DNA of 8,422 nucleotides. Origin: an uncultured Sphingomonadaceae bacterium (GTDB lineage: Bacteria > Pseudomonadota > Alphaproteobacteria > Sphingomonadales > Sphingomonadaceae). The stretch is taken from positions 1 through 8,422 of the forward strand of contig CALKXX010000034.1 in assembly GCA_938003725.1 (NCBI GenBank), written 5' to 3'. Position numbers and translations under genes: made by a program. Below the pieces are notes generated by a model. The model ran no database searches, was not told where the DNA came from, and saw nothing but the letters and a program-made list of their open reading frames with translations. Below are positions 1-6,353 of the stretch, in pieces. Position 1 is the stretch's first letter. The number at the start of each line of letters is the position of its first letter.

Positions 1-122
1 TTTTCGCCTGCCTCTACAATTGCATCAATCTGCTCCCCATCAAGGGCATTCATTTTGTCGGGCCGGTTGAACCGTACATCGGCTACATGGTTTTCAACAT
101 TGATTGTGACGCGTTCAGACAT
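1..122 (-). CDS. Enoyl-CoA hydratase/isomerase (crotonase) family protein, N-terminal fragment
   Basis: Only the first 40 codons are inside the window; the gene continues past position 1. The protein begins MSERVTINVENHVADVRFNR and continues PDKMNALDGEQIDAIVEAGE. The run of beta-strand residues, then FNRPDKMNALD, is the classic N-terminus of crotonase-superfamily proteins, which stabilise an enolate of an acyl-CoA thioester (hydration, isomerisation or related chemistry) in the cytoplasm. The catalytic residues and oxyanion-hole glycines lie beyond the edge, so hydratase, isomerase and other subfamilies cannot be told apart. The ATG is preceded by AGGGGAA at good Shine-Dalgarno spacing. It follows the isomerase-like gene on the same strand by 65 nt and is probably co-transcribed with it, which suggests shared work in catabolism of a CoA-activated compound. 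That pathway link is inference. Confidence 0.85.
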   Translation of the reverse strand, partial: MSERVTINVENHVADVRFNRPDKMNALDGEQIDAIVEAGE

Positions 123-147
123 TTGAGTTCCCCTGACCAGATTATAT

Positions 148-178
148 CGTCATCGCTAACGCAAGCGACGCAATGACG
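148..178. repeat. Imperfect palindrome resembling a dispersed intergenic repeat
   Basis: The arms CGTCAT (148-153) and ATGACG (173-178) are perfect complements. Inner arms CGCT (154-157) and AGCG (164-167) can extend the stem if a 5-nt bulge is allowed. Alternatively, nine base pairs with one mismatch enclose a 13-nt loop. The wording (GTCAT, GCG-rich centre, GACGCAAT) resembles the short GTCATTGCGAGCG...GCGACGCAAT palindromic repeats scattered between genes in many bacteria; that comparison is from memory. It lies between the isomerase stop and the crotonase Shine-Dalgarno. No T-run follows on the minus strand, so it is not a rho-independent terminator for this transcript. An intercistronic stem could protect or punctuate the mRNA. 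Confidence 0.5.
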
Positions 179-187
179 AAAAATATA

Positions 188-808
188 TCAACTCTGTTTA
201 ATCGCCCAATTAACCAGCGGCAACTGATCATTACCAAAATACATCCGTTCCCCTTTTCCAAAGGGCACAAAAATGCTGGGACTGCCGTAGGAACCCCGGC
301 TAATGGCTTCTTCCGTATTTGCACGCAGCCGATCTTTCACAGCTTGTTCTTGTGTTTGGGTAGCAAGCGAATGCCCGTCTAGATCGACTTCATCCGCAAT
401 CGCGATCAATACTGACGGATCGTCCAGATTGCGCTGGTCCCCATAATAGGCTTCGAACGCCGCGGTTGCGAATTTATGAAGAGCGGGTTGGTTGTCCTCA
501 AGCGCACAACAGAACCGCATTGCATGGACAGATTTTACCGGATGATGTTCACTAGGGAAATTCATAGGCACACCGGCGAGCGCAGCCCAATCCTTAAGCA
601 CGCGAAAGCTGTGCACAAACTTTATATTTTCCGGATTTTCGCGAGCGGCATAGACACTCTGATTCACTGCGTTGAATACACCTCCGACCAGAAATGGCCG
701 CCAGACTATTATCGCATCACTCTCATTTATGATCGTTTGAATATTGTGAAACGCTAGCCGCGTCCAGGGCGAGGAAAGATCGAAGAAAAAGTCTATTTTT
801 TTGGTCAT
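188..808 (-). CDS. 2-hydroxychromene-2-carboxylate isomerase / DSBA-like thioredoxin-fold protein (kappa-class GST family)
   Basis: A 206-residue protein, the usual length for the HCCA isomerase / kappa-GST group, which are cytoplasmic thioredoxin-fold enzymes with a helical insert that use glutathione as cofactor. The start IDFFFDLSSPW matches the family's beta1-loop-alpha1 motif. Ser13 aligns with the active-site Ser of NahD-type isomerases, and there is no CxxC, so it is not a disulfide oxidoreductase. GSPS at 175-178 supplies the cis-Pro of the fold (P177), and PFLVGGVF (38-45) fits the family. ATG at 808 is chosen over an in-frame GTG at 826 because AAGG lies upstream of it and the beta strand then begins at residue 5. 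NahD acts in naphthalene degradation, but no ring-hydroxylating dioxygenase or aldolase is visible here, so the substrate is unknown. The downstream crotonase suggests a catabolic operon. Confidence 0.85.
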   Translation of the reverse strand: MTKKIDFFFDLSSPWTRLAFHNIQTIINESDAIIVWRPFLVGGVFNAVNQSVYAARENPENIKFVHSFRVLKDWAALAGVPMNFPSEHHPVKSVHAMRFCCALEDNQPALHKFATAAFEAYYGDQRNLDDPSVLIAIADEVDLDGHSLATQTQEQAVKDRLRANTEEAISRGSYGSPSIFVPFGKGERMYFGNDQLPLVNWAIKQS

Positions 809-943
809 TCGGTTTAACCTTTTCACTTTTGCTAACTGTACCCCGGCGTCAAAAAGTAGAAATACACGATATCCAACGTGCCGCTCATTCGGTGCCTATG
901 GATTGATTCCGGAAACACTGTTCTGACCAAAAGATATTCAAAT

Positions 944-2122
944 TTATCCTTCGCTCAAAAACTTCTTGATACTCCGGGCTGCCTGCCGAATGCGTTGTTC
1001 ATTCTCCACAAGAGCAAGGCGTACAAAGCCCTCCCCTTCATCACCAAATCCGGTACCAGGTGCAACCGCAACGCCCGCTTCTGCAATCAAACGCTTGGCA
1101 AATTCCATCGAACCAAGCTCTTTGAACTTCTCCGGCAGCGGGGCCCAGGCAAACATGCTAGCTTCCGGAGATGGAATATCCCATCCGGCACGGCCAAAGC
1201 TTTCCACCATCACATCGCGGCGTTGTCTGTAAAGCGCACGATTTTCGTCGATAATATCCTGCGGGCCGTTTAGCGCCGCCGTTGCCGCCACCTGAATGGG
1301 TGTAAACGCGCCATAGTCTAAATAGCTTTTAACCCGCGTCAATGCGCCAATAAGCTGCTGATTTCCCACGGCAAAACCCATCCGCCAGCCCGGCATAGAA
1401 TAGGTTTTCGACATGCTGGTAAATTCCACCACACAATCCTTTGCCCCGTCAATCTGCAACATCGAAGGTGTCGGTGTGTCGCCATAATAGATTTCGGCAT
1501 AGGCCAGATCGCTGATCACCCATAATTTGTGCTCGCGGGCGAAATCGACAACCTTTTTATAGAAGTCCAGATCGGCAACATAAGCCGTGGGGTTACTCGG
1601 GTACCCCATCACCAACACCGAAGGTTTCGGTACGGTATAGCTCATCGCATATTCCAGACGGGTGAAAAAATCCGGACCGGGAGCTGCCGGAATAGACCGG
1701 ATTGCTGCGCCTGCGATTATAAAACCAAATGTGTGAATTGGGTATGAGGGATTAGGTGCTAAAACAACATCGCCGGGCGCCGTAATTGCCTGCGCCAGAT
1801 TTGCCAAACCTTCCTTGGAACCAAGTGTGACAATGACCTCACTATCCATATCCAGATCAACATCGAACCGCCGTTTATAATAGTTCGCCTGTGCCAAGCG
1901 CAGGCCTTTGATGCCTTTCGATGCCGAATAGCGATGCGCGGTCGGATCGTTCGCCACTTCTGACAATTTGTCGATCACATGTTGAGCCGGCGCACCGTCA
2001 GGATTACCCATGCCAAGATCGATAATGTCCTCCCCGCGTGCACGCGCTTCGGCTTTCATCGCGTTTACTTCTGCGAAGACGTAAGGAGGTAAGCGTTTGA
2101 TACGGTAAAATTCTTCGGACAT
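944..2122 (-). CDS. alaC: PLP-dependent class I/II aminotransferase, AlaC / LL-diaminopimelate-aminotransferase-like
   Basis: A 392-residue fold-type-I aminotransferase, full length for the family. Numbering from the ATG at 2122: YPSNP contains the cofactor-contacting Asn177, SDLAY carries Asp205 (pyridine nitrogen) and Tyr208, SMSK contains the Schiff-base Lys239, and PGWRMG carries the phosphate-binding Arg247. The C-terminal EGFVRLAL holds the Arg expected to bind substrate carboxylate. The N-terminus FYRIKRLPPYVFAEVNAMK is characteristic of AlaC-type enzymes, which make alanine from pyruvate and glutamate; close relatives are often labelled LL-diaminopimelate aminotransferase. Exact specificity cannot be read from sequence. 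In-frame TTG at 2149 and ATG at 2125 are possible starts, but family proteins usually begin just before EEFYRI, favouring 2122. It follows phoD by 69 nt on the same strand. No terminator is visible after its stop. Confidence 0.88.
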   Translation of the reverse strand: MSEEFYRIKRLPPYVFAEVNAMKAEARARGEDIIDLGMGNPDGAPAQHVIDKLSEVANDPTAHRYSASKGIKGLRLAQANYYKRRFDVDLDMDSEVIVTLGSKEGLANLAQAITAPGDVVLAPNPSYPIHTFGFIIAGAAIRSIPAAPGPDFFTRLEYAMSYTVPKPSVLVMGYPSNPTAYVADLDFYKKVVDFAREHKLWVISDLAYAEIYYGDTPTPSMLQIDGAKDCVVEFTSMSKTYSMPGWRMGFAVGNQQLIGALTRVKSYLDYGAFTPIQVAATAALNGPQDIIDENRALYRQRRDVMVESFGRAGWDIPSPEASMFAWAPLPEKFKELGSMEFAKRLIAEAGVAVAPGTGFGDEGEGFVRLALVENEQRIRQAARSIKKFLSEG

Positions 2123-2191
2123 CATTCTTTGCTTCTGTTTGTGGAGCAATCGCTTTGGGCAAATTTGCAGCGAATGTCGAGAGGACTGTGT

Positions 2192-3829
2192 CTAAGCAAG
2201 CAACCTGTTTGCACCTCGCAATACGGTTTGACTCTCTTCAGATTTGAGCGCCGTTGACTTCTGTCTGATGGTATCCAGGAAATGCCAAGTTGAAACTGCT
2301 TTTTCGGGCGTCAGTGCAACGGTCATATATCCGCGATTTCCGGTATCCGCCCAATGCAATTGGTCGTTGGTCGCGACCACTTCTTTGGCCACGGTCACAG
2401 GGTCAACGCCCACCGTATAGGCCTCAAAACCCGGAGAAGTTACGCTATGTCCGCCAAATTCTACGCCCGCCTGCGCGTTGTCATTTGCCAAATCAAAAGC
2501 CCAGCCATTGTGGCTATCGCCAGACAAGACAATTAAGTCGGCATCCGCTGTTTGCGCTGCTGCCAATAACCGGCTTCGGGCCTGCGGATAACCGTCCCAT
2601 GCATCAAAGTTTAGCGGCAAGCCTATTTCCGCCGCCAGCGCCCCCACACCTACCCTCGCCTTTGCGATGGCCGGTGCGTCATCCGACACCCAATTTTTCG
2701 CCGCCTGTGGCAATCGAAGTTCGCCCATCACACATTGCTGACCCCAGACTTGCCACTTTGTGCCGGCGGCCTTGGACCGCCGCATCGCATCTGCAAACCA
2801 TCGTTCCTGCTCTGCGCCAAGCATCGAACGTGCGGGGTCTTGCCATTCCGTATCTCTGAATGTTTGCAATGCAGCGGTGATATCTCCTTGCCCCGCGACG
2901 ACTGCAGCCAGATTGGCGGGTTTATCGCGTCCAGTGATCCGGCTCTCAGTCATGATGAGCGTGGCCAGATCTCCGATCTGATACTCGCTCCATCGCGGAC
3001 TGCCATATAGTTTATCCGAAACCGGCATCCATTCGCGATAAACTTGCTCCGCGATACGCTTGCGAGCCTCCCAATCCCCCTCACTTTTCGGGCTGTGATT
3101 TTCCGCGCCGCCAATATAGGCGTCATTGGCAAATTCATGATCATCCCACATCGCGATCATCGGATATACCTGGTGAATGCGTTGCAGATCAGGGTCGCTG
3201 CGATAGGCCGCATAGCGCAGCCGATAATCCGCGAGTTGCACCATCTCATGTGCGGGATCGATATGACGGCCCTCTAGCGCTGCCTTGGCAGAGGGATAAG
3301 TACCTACGGCATATTCATACAGATAATCGCCAGTATGGATGATAAGGTCCAGATCTCCGCGCTGGGCGGCATGCGCATAGGCGTTGAAATACCCAAAGGG
3401 CAGGTTTGAACACCCAAAGACCCCAATGGAAAACTTACCAATGTCGCTATCGGGTAGCGTCCGCGTTCTACCGATGCTGGAGATTGTACCATCAGCAGCG
3501 ATAAAGCGGTAAAAATACCATTTGTTTGCCCCTAGTCCCTGAACGGTAATTTTTGCGATATGATCTCTGCGTGCAGCCGCGATTACTTCACCTGCGACCT
3601 TTGCGCCGGTGAAATTCGAATTGTCGGCGATCTCCACAGTGAGTTTCGCATCGTTGCCTCCAACGAAACGGGTCCAAAGCAAAACACTATCGGAGGATGG
3701 CTCCCCGCTAGCTACTCCATGTGTAAAGCCCTTCGCGTTGCTGATCGCTGCCGCCGCCGGCAGTGACAGGGCCCCAAGACCGAAACTTCCCAAAGCCATC
3801 AGTTGACGGCGGTCAATTTTCATATTCAT
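2192..3829 (-). CDS. phoD: Tat-exported PhoD-family alkaline phosphatase/phosphodiesterase
   Basis: A 545-residue precursor. The N-terminus has a twin-arginine motif (DRRQLMA, residues 6-12), a hydrophobic stretch and an alanine-rich end (residues 25-28) with plausible cleavage there, so the folded metalloenzyme should be exported by Tat to the periplasm. An N-terminal beta domain (GVASGEPSSDSVLLWTR) precedes the metallophosphoesterase domain. Visible metal-site motifs are FGCSN with Cys140 (the PhoD cysteine known as an iron ligand), HTGDYLYEY (165-173), WDDHEFAND (228-236) and LSGDSHNG (435-442). PhoD enzymes hydrolyse phosphate mono- and diesters with Fe3+/Ca2+ and usually serve phosphate scavenging. 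ATG 3829 is preferred to TTG 3850 because GGGA at proper spacing precedes it and the Tat motif then sits near the N-terminus. It starts 4 nt after the DUF3667 stop. No PHO-box-like sequence was recognised. Confidence 0.93.
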   Translation of the reverse strand: MNMKIDRRQLMALGSFGLGALSLPAAAAISNAKGFTHGVASGEPSSDSVLLWTRFVGGNDAKLTVEIADNSNFTGAKVAGEVIAAARRDHIAKITVQGLGANKWYFYRFIAADGTISSIGRTRTLPDSDIGKFSIGVFGCSNLPFGYFNAYAHAAQRGDLDLIIHTGDYLYEYAVGTYPSAKAALEGRHIDPAHEMVQLADYRLRYAAYRSDPDLQRIHQVYPMIAMWDDHEFANDAYIGGAENHSPKSEGDWEARKRIAEQVYREWMPVSDKLYGSPRWSEYQIGDLATLIMTESRITGRDKPANLAAVVAGQGDITAALQTFRDTEWQDPARSMLGAEQERWFADAMRRSKAAGTKWQVWGQQCVMGELRLPQAAKNWVSDDAPAIAKARVGVGALAAEIGLPLNFDAWDGYPQARSRLLAAAQTADADLIVLSGDSHNGWAFDLANDNAQAGVEFGGHSVTSPGFEAYTVGVDPVTVAKEVVATNDQLHWADTGNRGYMTVALTPEKAVSTWHFLDTIRQKSTALKSEESQTVLRGANRLLA

Positions 3830-3833
3830 GATT

Positions 3834-5000
3834 TTATCCCAAAACTCCAAGAGCCAGCAAAATAAGAAAGAACAATACCATGCTGATGACGGTAAAAATC
3901 AGCAGGAACAAGGTACGCACCAGTGCTTCAACGCGCGACAGATTATAGGCGTGACGGACTTGCCGGTACATATGAATAGGCGGATAGAAAATTAGCATCA
4001 TAACCCAGATTGCCGTTGGTGCGCCAATTGCAGCGAGCATCGCGCAACTTATGAACAGCAACGACATGAAAGCAATGGAATAGGTTGCAAATACCGCGTG
4101 ATCATAAAAACGATATCCACGCCTTCCAACCATCATCAACCAAACAAACGGCACAGAAATGGGGATCAGCAGCCAAGCAAATTTGTAGCCATTGGCTTTC
4201 AATTTATAGAGCAGCAATCCGGGGTTGGCATTTGCTTTTTTGAACGAGCTATTCAACTTATCATCCCACCATTTCGATCCTGTGCTGACGCCGTCTTCGA
4301 TCTGAATGATGTCTCCGCTGACTATGCTGTCGCCTATCTTCTGCAAATCACCTTCATCCAGATCTCCAACTTTAAAATCACCGTCCCCCAATCCGACATC
4401 GGGATAAGGCAATTTTTTTCCGGTAACTGTCGCCATAACATTTCGGTCGCGTTTTGCTTCCTCTATGGCCGCATCAAGCTCGGCACGTTGCGATGGGTCG
4501 GCCGTTTCAAGTTCATCGGTTTTCTCAACAATCTCCTCTTCCAGTCGCGCCGATTCAGTGTCGACCACCTCGGCATAACCACCGTCCGGAAGATTAACGG
4601 ATCCAAACGGGCCCCCCATGAATGAGAACACCGCAAACATCATGAATATGGAAAATAGAAACAGCGCCATTGGCGAAATGAACCGCGCCCGCTGCCCGCG
4701 CACATAACGCCGGGTCAGATCGCCGGGTTTCCATGCAAGCAAAGGAATCGTCCGCCATAACTTTCCTTCAAAATGCAAAACACCGTGGAGGATGTCATGC
4801 CACAGAGCACCAATGGAACGATGGACACTCAGCGGCTGGCCGCAATTGCCGCAATAACGTCCCAGAACCGGCGTGCTGCAATTCAGGCAATTACCTGCTA
4901 CATCCCCTTCTGCGCGCAGGGCATTACCTTCGTCATCAATCGCCTTTGCGACCAGTCCGCCCTCGACAATCGTTCCTACAGCTTCGAACTCATCCGCCAT
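3834..5000 (-). CDS. DUF3667 zinc-ribbon multi-pass membrane protein
   Basis: A 388-residue protein of unknown function. The N-terminal zinc ribbon has two cysteine pairs, Cys38-x2-Cys41 and Cys50-x2-Cys53 (CLNC, CGNC). The DUF3667 signature follows at about 60-110: a short amphipathic part (LHFEGKLWRTIP), then KPGDLTRRYVRGQRARFISP. The first membrane segment is about 109-130. A 140-residue hydrophilic region comes next, with an acidic, coiled-coil-prone stretch (about 147-188). Further hydrophobic segments lie at about 274-292, 302-327, 328-342 and 360-387. If the zinc ribbon is cytoplasmic, the large loop faces the periplasm, the compartment of its partner PhoD. GTG at 5003 is an alternative start one codon upstream; neither start has a strong Shine-Dalgarno. 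It is the first gene of the minus-strand cluster and nearly abuts phoD. Its biochemical role is unknown. Confidence 0.87.
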   Translation of the reverse strand: MADEFEAVGTIVEGGLVAKAIDDEGNALRAEGDVAGNCLNCSTPVLGRYCGNCGQPLSVHRSIGALWHDILHGVLHFEGKLWRTIPLLAWKPGDLTRRYVRGQRARFISPMALFLFSIFMMFAVFSFMGGPFGSVNLPDGGYAEVVDTESARLEEEIVEKTDELETADPSQRAELDAAIEEAKRDRNVMATVTGKKLPYPDVGLGDGDFKVGDLDEGDLQKIGDSIVSGDIIQIEDGVSTGSKWWDDKLNSSFKKANANPGLLLYKLKANGYKFAWLLIPISVPFVWLMMVGRRGYRFYDHAVFATYSIAFMSLLFISCAMLAAIGAPTAIWVMMLIFYPPIHMYRQVRHAYNLSRVEALVRTLFLLIFTVISMVLFFLILLALGVLG

Positions 5001-5029
5001 CACAGAGTTTTCGCGCCGTTAAGCTGAGA

Positions 5030-5060
5030 AGGCAAGCAGCTTTTTGCACATCCCTTGCCT
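5030..5060. repeat. Inverted repeat in leader of the DUF3667-phoD operon
   Basis: AGGCAAG (5030-5036) is perfectly complementary to CTTGCCT (5054-5060), a 7-bp stem around a 17-nt spacer. It lies 30-60 nt upstream of the DUF3667 start, inside the likely 5' leader or promoter of the leftward operon. It could be a regulator site or an RNA stem. No T-run follows it on the minus strand, so it is not a terminator. A 7-bp repeat can arise by chance, hence the low confidence. Confidence 0.3.
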
Positions 5061-5121
5061 ATCGATCGCAATATGAGACTGCATATCTATTTTCGGAGCA
5101 ACCCGGGGCCCTGGAATGGTA

Positions 5122-5150
5122 TGGACAATGGTCATATAATATGTTATAAC
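5122..5150 (+). promoter_or_regulatory. Putative sigma70-type promoter for exbD
   Basis: TGGACA at 5122-5127 (five of six matches to TTGACA) is followed after exactly 17 nt by TATAAC at 5145-5150 (five of six matches to TATAAT). Transcription would start near 5157, giving a very short leader that begins just ahead of the GAGGAG ribosome-binding site at 5165-5170. Box quality, spacing and location in an AT-rich patch support it. A perfect TATAAT at 5135-5140 has no acceptable -35 partner. Confidence 0.55.
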
Positions 5151-5152
5151 AT
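5141..5152. promoter_or_regulatory. Possible operator: 12-bp perfect palindrome over the -10 box
   Basis: ATGTTATAACAT reads the same on both strands and covers the proposed -10 hexamer (5145-5150) of the exbD promoter. A dimeric repressor bound here would block polymerase. The palindrome does not extend further (5140/5153 do not pair). No regulator gene is nearby, and the AT-rich composition makes chance palindromes more likely. Confidence 0.35.
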
Positions 5153-5176
5153 TACACTATATTTGAGGAGAGCAAA

Positions 5177-5638
5177 ATGCAAAATGACGCACCGAGAATC
5201 CGCCGCCACAGCTTTCGCACACGGACCAATTCCGACGCATTTGCACGGCCTATTTCAGACTTGAATATTACGCCATTGATTGACGTATTGCTTGTGCTGC
5301 TAGTCATGTTGATGCTGTCCATTCCGATCGCAACGCACAGCGTCAAAGTCGACTTGCCCAACTCCGGTCCCGCATCTGGCGAACCTCCGGTCATCAACAT
5401 GCTGCGCTTGAACACCGCCGGCGTTACAATGTGGAATGATCGTGCTGTCCAGGAACCGAAGCTGAAATCACTGTTGCACAAAATGGCAAGAGATCCGAAT
5501 AAGCCGGTACTCCACATGCAAACAGATGCCCGTGCACGCTATGAGCGGTTTGATCAAACTATCGCCATCGTAAAAAAATCCGGTGTTCAGCGGGTTGGGT
5601 TTATTGGTAACGATCGGTTTGAAAAATGGGATCAATAA
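5177..5638 (+). CDS. ExbD/TolR-family biopolymer transport protein (orphan)
   Basis: A 153-residue protein, close to normal ExbD/TolR length. It has an Arg-rich cytoplasmic N-terminus (residues 7-24), the family signature DLNITPLIDVLLVLLV (28-43) with the protonatable Asp36 in the single membrane helix (about 31-52), and a periplasmic C-terminal domain. ExbD/TolR proteins pair with ExbB/TolQ in a proton-driven inner-membrane motor that energises TonB or TolA. No exbB/tolQ or tonB lies in the window, so its partner must be encoded elsewhere. The choice between ExbD and TolR is not possible from sequence alone. The ATG is well supported by GAGGAG at 5165-5170. It is divergent from DUF3667 and followed by the DUF2461 gene on the same strand after 56 nt. 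Confidence 0.9.
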   Translation: MQNDAPRIRRHSFRTRTNSDAFARPISDLNITPLIDVLLVLLVMLMLSIPIATHSVKVDLPNSGPASGEPPVINMLRLNTAGVTMWNDRAVQEPKLKSLLHKMARDPNKPVLHMQTDARARYERFDQTIAIVKKSGVQRVGFIGNDRFEKWDQ

Positions 5639-5645
5639 TGGATTT

Positions 5646-5675
5646 TTGACAGTTGATATTATGGCTGCCAATATT
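5646..5675 (+). promoter_or_regulatory. Candidate promoter between exbD-like gene and DUF2461 gene
   Basis: A perfect TTGACA (5646-5651) lies 8 nt after the exbD-like stop, with AATATT (5670-5675; four of six matches) after an 18-nt spacer. It could let the DUF2461 gene be transcribed apart from the exbD-like gene. The -10 box is mediocre. Confidence 0.35.
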
Positions 5676-5682
5676 CTCCACT

Positions 5683-5687
5683 AGGAG
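5683..5687 (+). promoter_or_regulatory. Ribosome-binding site that fixes the DUF2461 start
   Basis: AGGAG sits 7 nt before the ATG at 5695. It supports this start over an in-frame TTG at 5653, whose extra 14 residues do not belong to the DUF2461 domain. Confidence 0.8.
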
Positions 5688-5694
5688 ACTATTC

Positions 5695-6351
5695 ATGATT
5701 GGCCCGCAACTGTTCGACTTCCTCCGCGATTTGAAAGACAATAATAATCGCGAGTGGTTCAAATCTAAAAAGAAGCGCTATGATGCCGAAGTTGTAGATC
5801 CTGTTACAGAATTTATCGAAAATATGGCTCCGAAGGTGGCAAAGATAAGCCGACATATCATCGTCGACCCACGCCCGAACGGTGGCAGCCGTTTTCGCAT
5901 CTATCGCGACACACGCTTTTCCAAAGATAAAAGCCCCTATAAAATACAGGTCGGTTGCCAGTTTCGCCACGACGCGGGCAAAGACGCCCATGCTCCGGGT
6001 TTCTATGTGCATCTCGCTCCCGGCGAGGTATTTTTTGGAGGTGGTGTCTGGGGTCCGCAAGGCGAGGCATTGCGCAATATTCGTCAGCATATCGTCGACA
6101 AACCGGATGAATGGGAAAAGGCGACCAACGGCATAGAGCTTCGCGGCGATCAACTGGTCCGGGCGCCGAAAGGCTTTGACGCCGAACACCCGCTACTCAA
6201 TGATCTGCGCCGAAAGAGCTTTTTCAGTTTTCAAGACGCCGACGAGAAGCTGGCAACTTCCAGCGGTTTTGAAAAAGCCGTTGAGACGCAATTCAAGAAG
6301 GTCGCCCCGCTAATGCGTTTCGTGGCGTCGGCGTTAAGAATAGAGTTCTAA
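5695..6351 (+). CDS. DUF2461 / TIGR02453 family protein
   Basis: A 218-residue soluble protein matching the DUF2461 (TIGR02453) family over its whole length; the function of the family is not established. Diagnostic segments are FDFLRDLKDNNNREWF (7-22), FRIYRDTRFSKDKSPYK (67-83), the Gly-rich GGGVW (115-119) after a predicted beta strand, and APKGFDAEHPLL (157-168). The cluster of conserved Arg, Lys and Asp around 67-83 looks like a ligand or catalytic site, which is inference. There is no signal peptide or membrane segment, so it is expected to be cytoplasmic. It has its own strong ribosome-binding site and possibly its own promoter. Its stop is 2 nt from the stop of the convergent SDR gene, leaving no room for a terminator between them. 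Confidence 0.9.
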   Translation: MIGPQLFDFLRDLKDNNNREWFKSKKKRYDAEVVDPVTEFIENMAPKVAKISRHIIVDPRPNGGSRFRIYRDTRFSKDKSPYKIQVGCQFRHDAGKDAHAPGFYVHLAPGEVFFGGGVWGPQGEALRNIRQHIVDKPDEWEKATNGIELRGDQLVRAPKGFDAEHPLLNDLRRKSFFSFQDADEKLATSSGFEKAVETQFKKVAPLMRFVASALRIEF

Positions 6352-6353
6352 TT

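Noticed and set aside
148..178. Reading the intergenic palindrome as an intrinsic terminator of the isomerase gene
   Set aside because: On the minus strand the T-run precedes the hairpin rather than following it, and the crotonase gene begins immediately after.
907..914. TTCCGGAA palindrome downstream of the aminotransferase
   Set aside because: Only 8 bp with no loop and no T-run; not a terminator.
2123..2149. Upstream TTG start for the aminotransferase
   Set aside because: The extra residues (MLHKQKQRM) are not part of the family N-terminus, and TTG is a rare start; ATG at 2122 fits homologues better.
2159..2168. 10-bp palindrome GCAAATTTGC between phoD and the aminotransferase
   Set aside because: It does not extend, has no promoter around it, and palindromes of this length arise by chance.
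2290..2859. Plus-strand open frame of 189 codons, rich in Pro/Arg/Ser
   Set aside because: It is antisense to the clearly supported phoD gene; Pro/Arg/Ser-rich content is typical of a shadow frame.
4098..4625. Plus-strand open frame of 175 codons
   Set aside because: It lies antisense inside the DUF3667 gene, has no ribosome-binding site or recognisable domain, and its composition reflects the opposite strand.
5135..5140. Perfect TATAAT in the divergent region
   Set aside because: No acceptable -35 hexamer at 16-18 nt upstream; the TGGACA/TATAAC pair with 17-nt spacing is better.
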